Shown: positions 5,511 to 8,147 of the stretch, piece after piece
Layout of the letters: each line of letters opens with the position of its first letter
Numbering within the stretch: the stretch's first letter is position 1
Source: an uncultured Selenomonadales bacterium
GTDB lineage: Bacteria > Bacillota > Negativicutes > Selenomonadales > Selenomonadaceae
Reading direction: 5' to 3'
Assembly: GCA_947167555.1 (NCBI GenBank)
Contig: CAMVIO010000082.1
Location: 1-8,147, forward strand
DNA: 8,147 bases
Program-made: the position numbers and the translations under genes
Notes under the pieces: generated by a model
What the model was told of the DNA's origin: nothing
Seen by the model: only the letters and a program-made list of their open reading frames with translations
Databases searched by the model: none

Positions 5511-6248
5511 AAGCGCCGCAATAGCGGATTCCATTGTTTCTCCAATGGGAGTTCTTATGACAAGCTCTGCCGATCGATCTGCACGGGTTTCTGTTTTATT
5601 TATAACTATAAGATGTTTTCCATTAAAATATCGGATAAAGCCGGCCGCCGGATAAACGACCAGCGAAGTGCCGCCAATGATCAGAGTGTCGGCACGGCCA
5701 ATGGCCTCCGCCGCTTTTTGCATGATGTCTCCATCCAACGGTTCTTCATAGAGCACGACATCCGGTTTCACGATTCCCCCGCAGGCCTCGCAGCGCGGCG
5801 GCTCCGGCGCGGAACGCATCACAAAATCGGTGTCGTAAAAAGCATGGCAATCCATGCAGTAATTGCGGAGTACGGAACCATGCAACTCGTAGACCGTCTT
5901 CGAGCCCGCCGCTTGATGAAGGCCGTCGATGTTCTGCGTGACAACGGCCAGAAGTTTTCCCATGTCCTCCAGACGCGCAAGCGCCTTATGGCAACCGTTT
6001 GGTTTCGCGTCCGGGTACACAAGCTTTTCACGATAGAAATCAAAAAATTCTTTTGGAAATCGTTCAAAATACGTATGCGATACGAGTTGCTCCGGCGATA
6101 ATTCCATCTTGAGTTTTTCGTTCCATAATCCGTTTGCGCTGCGAAAGTCGGGAATCCCGGACTCCGTCGAGACCCCGGCGCCGCCGAAAAACACGATACG
6201 TTTGCTCTCACGCAATATTTCCGCCAATTTCTGTAGCTCGTTCGTCAT
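5508..6248 (-). CDS. NAD-dependent protein deacylase, sirtuin family
   Basis: A 246-residue cytosolic Sir2/CobB-type enzyme that removes acetyl (possibly other acyl) groups from lysines using NAD, releasing nicotinamide and O-acyl-ADP-ribose. The Rossmann NAD site is GAGVSTESGIPDFRS (23-37), followed by TQNID (104-108), catalytic His123 in ELHGS, the zinc ribbon Cys131, Cys134, Cys153 and Cys156, and GTSLVVYPA (193-201). All key residues are intact and the length is normal. The ATG at 6248 has GGGAGGG about 10 bases upstream. It begins 23 bp after tsaD, so both are likely on one mRNA. Its TAG stop (5508-5510) lies in the terminal repeat of the palindromic element, so the element's arrival may have supplied the stop. 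Acyl preference cannot be read with confidence. Confidence 0.95.
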   Translation of the reverse strand: MTNELQKLAEILRESKRIVFFGGAGVSTESGIPDFRSANGLWNEKLKMELSPEQLVSHTYFERFPKEFFDFYREKLVYPDAKPNGCHKALARLEDMGKLLAVVTQNIDGLHQAAGSKTVYELHGSVLRNYCMDCHAFYDTDFVMRSAPEPPRCEACGGIVKPDVVLYEEPLDGDIMQKAAEAIGRADTLIIGGTSLVVYPAAGFIRYFNGKHLIVINKTETRADRSAELVIRTPIGETMESAIAAL

Positions 6249-6271
6249 ATCCTGTCACCCTCCCATATCTT

Positions 6272-7306
6272 TTATACCTCAACGTCCGTCAGCGAAAGTC
6301 CCGGTACGGCATTTAGCCGCAAATCAGAAAACAATCCCGCGCGAGATTGGTAGTAGCCTCGGCAAGCAATCATCGCCGCATTGTCCGTGCAGAGGAGCTT
6401 GCTCGGAAAATAAAATCGGACGTTATGTGCATCCGCCTCTCTGCGAAGCCGCTGCTCCAACGTGCTGTTTGCGGCAACTCCTCCGGCCAATACCAAGGTA
6501 TTCAGCTTTGACTCGCTCAAGGCCTCTAGCGCTTTTTGCACAAGTACTTCGATTACAGCCTTTTGGAATGATGCCGCAACGTCTGCCCGGTTCACTTCCA
6601 CACGTTTCATTTTCATTTCGTTCAGATAGTTCAGCACCGCAGATTTCAGACCGCTGAAGCTGAACTCGTAATTGCCTTTCTCCCGGAGCGCACGCGGAAA
6701 ATCGATTGCATTTTCGTCTCCCTTCACTGAGAGTTTGTCGATTTCAGGCCCACCCGGATACGGAAGCCCCATTACCCGCGCTACTTTATCGAAAGCCTCC
6801 CCCGCTGCATCATCTCGCGTCTGTCCCATCATTGTGAAATGGTTATAGTCGCGTACATGAATTAGGGCTGTATGACCGCCGGAGACTACCAGCGCTATAA
6901 AAGGCGGCGTTAACTCTTGATGGGTTAGGAAATTCGCGAAAATGTGCCCTTCTAAGTGATTGACGCCAATTAGGGGCACGTTTCTCGCAAAGGCCAATGC
7001 TTTCGCCGCCGAAACGCCAACCAAGAGCGCACCTACAAGCCCAGGCCCATAAGTCACAGCAATCTGGTTGATATCGCTCAGTGTAACGCATGCCTGCTGC
7101 AGTGCTTCGTCAATTACCGGCATTACATTTACGATATGACGCCGCGACGCAATTTCCGGGACTACTCCGCCGTATTTTCGATGTACGGGGATCTGTGTCG
7201 ATATTACATTCGATAAGAGCTCCCGTCCGCCTCGCAACACTGCAGCGGCTGTCTCGTCACAACTTGACTCAATGCCCAGCGTCAATAGATCTTCCGATTC
7301 CGGCAA
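6272..7306 (-). CDS. tsaD: tRNA N6-adenosine threonylcarbamoyltransferase
   Basis: TsaD (formerly Gcp/YgjD) moves the threonylcarbamoyl group from TC-AMP to A37 of ANN-decoding tRNAs, working with TsaB and TsaE. The ASKHA-fold protein has LGIESSCDETAAAV near the N-terminus, the metal-binding HLEGH (117-121), VSGGHT (141-146), GGVAAN (275-280) and the late metal ligand Asp308 in TDNAAM. I chose TTG at 7306 (344 residues, start PESEDLLTLG) because AAAGGTG ends 9 bases before it. The upstream GTG at 7318 would add four residues but overlaps that ribosome binding site. A start at TTG 7285 is also possible. It stands behind its own promoter and leads the tsaD-sirtuin pair; tsaB and tsaE are not in the window. 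Confidence 0.96.
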   Translation of the reverse strand: MPESEDLLTLGIESSCDETAAAVLRGGRELLSNVISTQIPVHRKYGGVVPEIASRRHIVNVMPVIDEALQQACVTLSDINQIAVTYGPGLVGALLVGVSAAKALAFARNVPLIGVNHLEGHIFANFLTHQELTPPFIALVVSGGHTALIHVRDYNHFTMMGQTRDDAAGEAFDKVARVMGLPYPGGPEIDKLSVKGDENAIDFPRALREKGNYEFSFSGLKSAVLNYLNEMKMKRVEVNRADVAASFQKAVIEVLVQKALEALSESKLNTLVLAGGVAANSTLEQRLRREADAHNVRFYFPSKLLCTDNAAMIACRGYYQSRAGLFSDLRLNAVPGLSLTDVEV

Positions 7307-7341
7307 AATACAACACACCTTTTTCTAGATTTCGTTTTTCT

Positions 7342-7370
7342 ATCATAGCAAAGGAATACTATGACGGCAA
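7342..7370 (-). promoter_or_regulatory. Promoter of tsaD
   Basis: Minus strand: TTGCCG (-35, 7365-7370), a 17-base spacer, TATGAT (-10, 7342-7347) with TG at the extended -10 position. The expected start near 7335 gives a leader of about 30 bases. The 114-bp gap to the upstream dehydrogenase shows no clear terminator, so some read-through is possible. Confidence 0.65.
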
Positions 7371-7432
7371 TAAATTTCAGGGAATTTAAAATAGGTATTC
7401 AAAATACTTTAGTGACTTATCCCGGGGTTCCT

Positions 7433-8147
7433 TCATGCTGTGAGCCCCCCGTCTACGCTCCAGCATGCTCCGGTCACAAAAGATGCACGAGGCGATGCGA
7501 GAAAACAAATTACCGCCGCCGTTTCGTCCGCGGTTCCAATCCTTCCCATCGGATAGACGGACGCCATCGTTGAAATTCCCTCTTCCAGAGACGGCGCATT
7601 TTTTAACTGCTGCTCGGTCAATGGAGTTAAGATATCTCCGGGGGCAATCGCATTTACACGTACGCCAAAGGAAGCAGCCTCAATGGCGAGGGCACGCGTA
7701 TAGAGAATTACTGCGCCTTTGGACGCGCAATATAGGCTGCACAGATAATTTCCATGAAGTCCGGCGTCTGATGCGACATTGATGATATTTCCTTTTGTTT
7801 CACGCAAAAAAGGTAATGCCGCACGTGTCATGAACATCGTTCCTTTTATGTTCGTATCCATAATTTCTGCATAAGATTCCTCGGAAAGAGATTCTGCCGA
7901 TTCCTCTCGATAAATGCCAGCCGAATTGACAAGCACATCGAGTCGTCCCAATATTCCTTTCGCTTTCTGAGCAAGTTTATCGCAATCTGCGGAAAGTCGC
8001 ACATTAGATGGAACGAAAAAGGCACGATCAAATGCATCGAGAGATTGAAGTGCGGCTTTTCCTCGCTCTTCATTTCGTCCTGTGATAACTATCTTTGCGC
8101 CCGCTGCAAGAAACATTCGCGCCGCAGCAAGGCCGATTCCTGACGTC
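7433..8147 (-). CDS. Short-chain dehydrogenase/reductase, 5' end beyond window
   Basis: An NAD(P)-dependent oxidoreductase of the classical SDR family, FabG/glucose-dehydrogenase-like. The frame stays open to the right edge: residues TSGIGLAAARMFLAAGAK before the first internal Met give the end of the TGxxxGIG dinucleotide motif, so the true start lies outside and only about 10-15 residues are missing. The 237 visible residues contain TGRNEE at the end of the second strand, VNSAG (the NNAG motif with Ser), the catalytic Ser in INVASDAG, YCASK (Tyr and Lys of YxxxK), NAIAPGDI, and the usual C-terminal SFVTGACWSVDGGL. The family is highly confident; the substrate is not readable. Its link to tsaD appears to be only adjacency. 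Confidence 0.93.
   Translation of the reverse strand, partial: TSGIGLAAARMFLAAGAKIVITGRNEERGKAALQSLDAFDRAFFVPSNVRLSADCDKLAQKAKGILGRLDVLVNSAGIYREESAESLSEESYAEIMDTNIKGTMFMTRAALPFLRETKGNIINVASDAGLHGNYLCSLYCASKGAVILYTRALAIEAASFGVRVNAIAPGDILTPLTEQQLKNAPSLEEGISTMASVYPMGRIGTADETAAVICFLASPRASFVTGACWSVDGGLTA

Noticed and set aside
1..8147. CRISPR array, tRNA or rRNA genes, complete insertion sequence
   Set aside because: No spaced repeat series, no cloverleaf or rRNA sequence and no transposase frame was seen on either strand.

Overview
The window reads as a chromosomal segment of a Firmicutes-type anaerobe. Every supported gene lies on the minus strand, most have strong AGGAGG-like ribosome binding sites, and the promoters are sigma-A type. 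The style of the TsaD, LysC and aminotransferase proteins, together with a signal-peptide acetolactate decarboxylase, makes a member of the Negativicutes (Selenomonas/Megasphaera relatives) my best guess. That is inference, not a search result.

Layout in transcription order, right to left. 8147-7433: a short-chain dehydrogenase/reductase whose N-terminus is cut by the window edge. 7306-6272: tsaD, the tRNA threonylcarbamoyladenosine enzyme, with its own promoter and an uncertain start. 6248-5508: a zinc-containing sirtuin deacylase 23 bp behind tsaD. 5510-5352: a nested palindromic, MITE-like element whose edge contains the sirtuin stop codon. 5181-3943: lysC, aspartate kinase, with its own promoter and a well-formed internal ribosome binding site for a separate regulatory subunit. 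3852-2608: a class I aminotransferase, probably making aspartate, closed by a strong terminator at 2597-2553. 2390-1536: acetolactate decarboxylase with a signal peptide, behind a 5' leader with mutually exclusive foldings. 1458-406: a membrane acyltransferase. 269-1: the start of a Nif11-type leader peptide ending in Gly-Gly, followed by a Cys-containing core that runs off the window.

Functionally, the aminotransferase and aspartate kinase form an aspartate-to-lysine/threonine/methionine entry module. TsaD and the sirtuin form a housekeeping pair. Acetolactate decarboxylase diverts pyruvate-derived acetolactate to acetoin, apparently outside the cytoplasm.

The most notable item is the putative ribosomally made, modified peptide (RiPP) precursor at the left edge. 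It has its own extended -10 promoter and an A-tract/T-tract just upstream. Its modification and export genes, if present, lie beyond base 1. The left third looks more GC-rich than the right third by eye, which fits an accessory peptide locus beside core genes.
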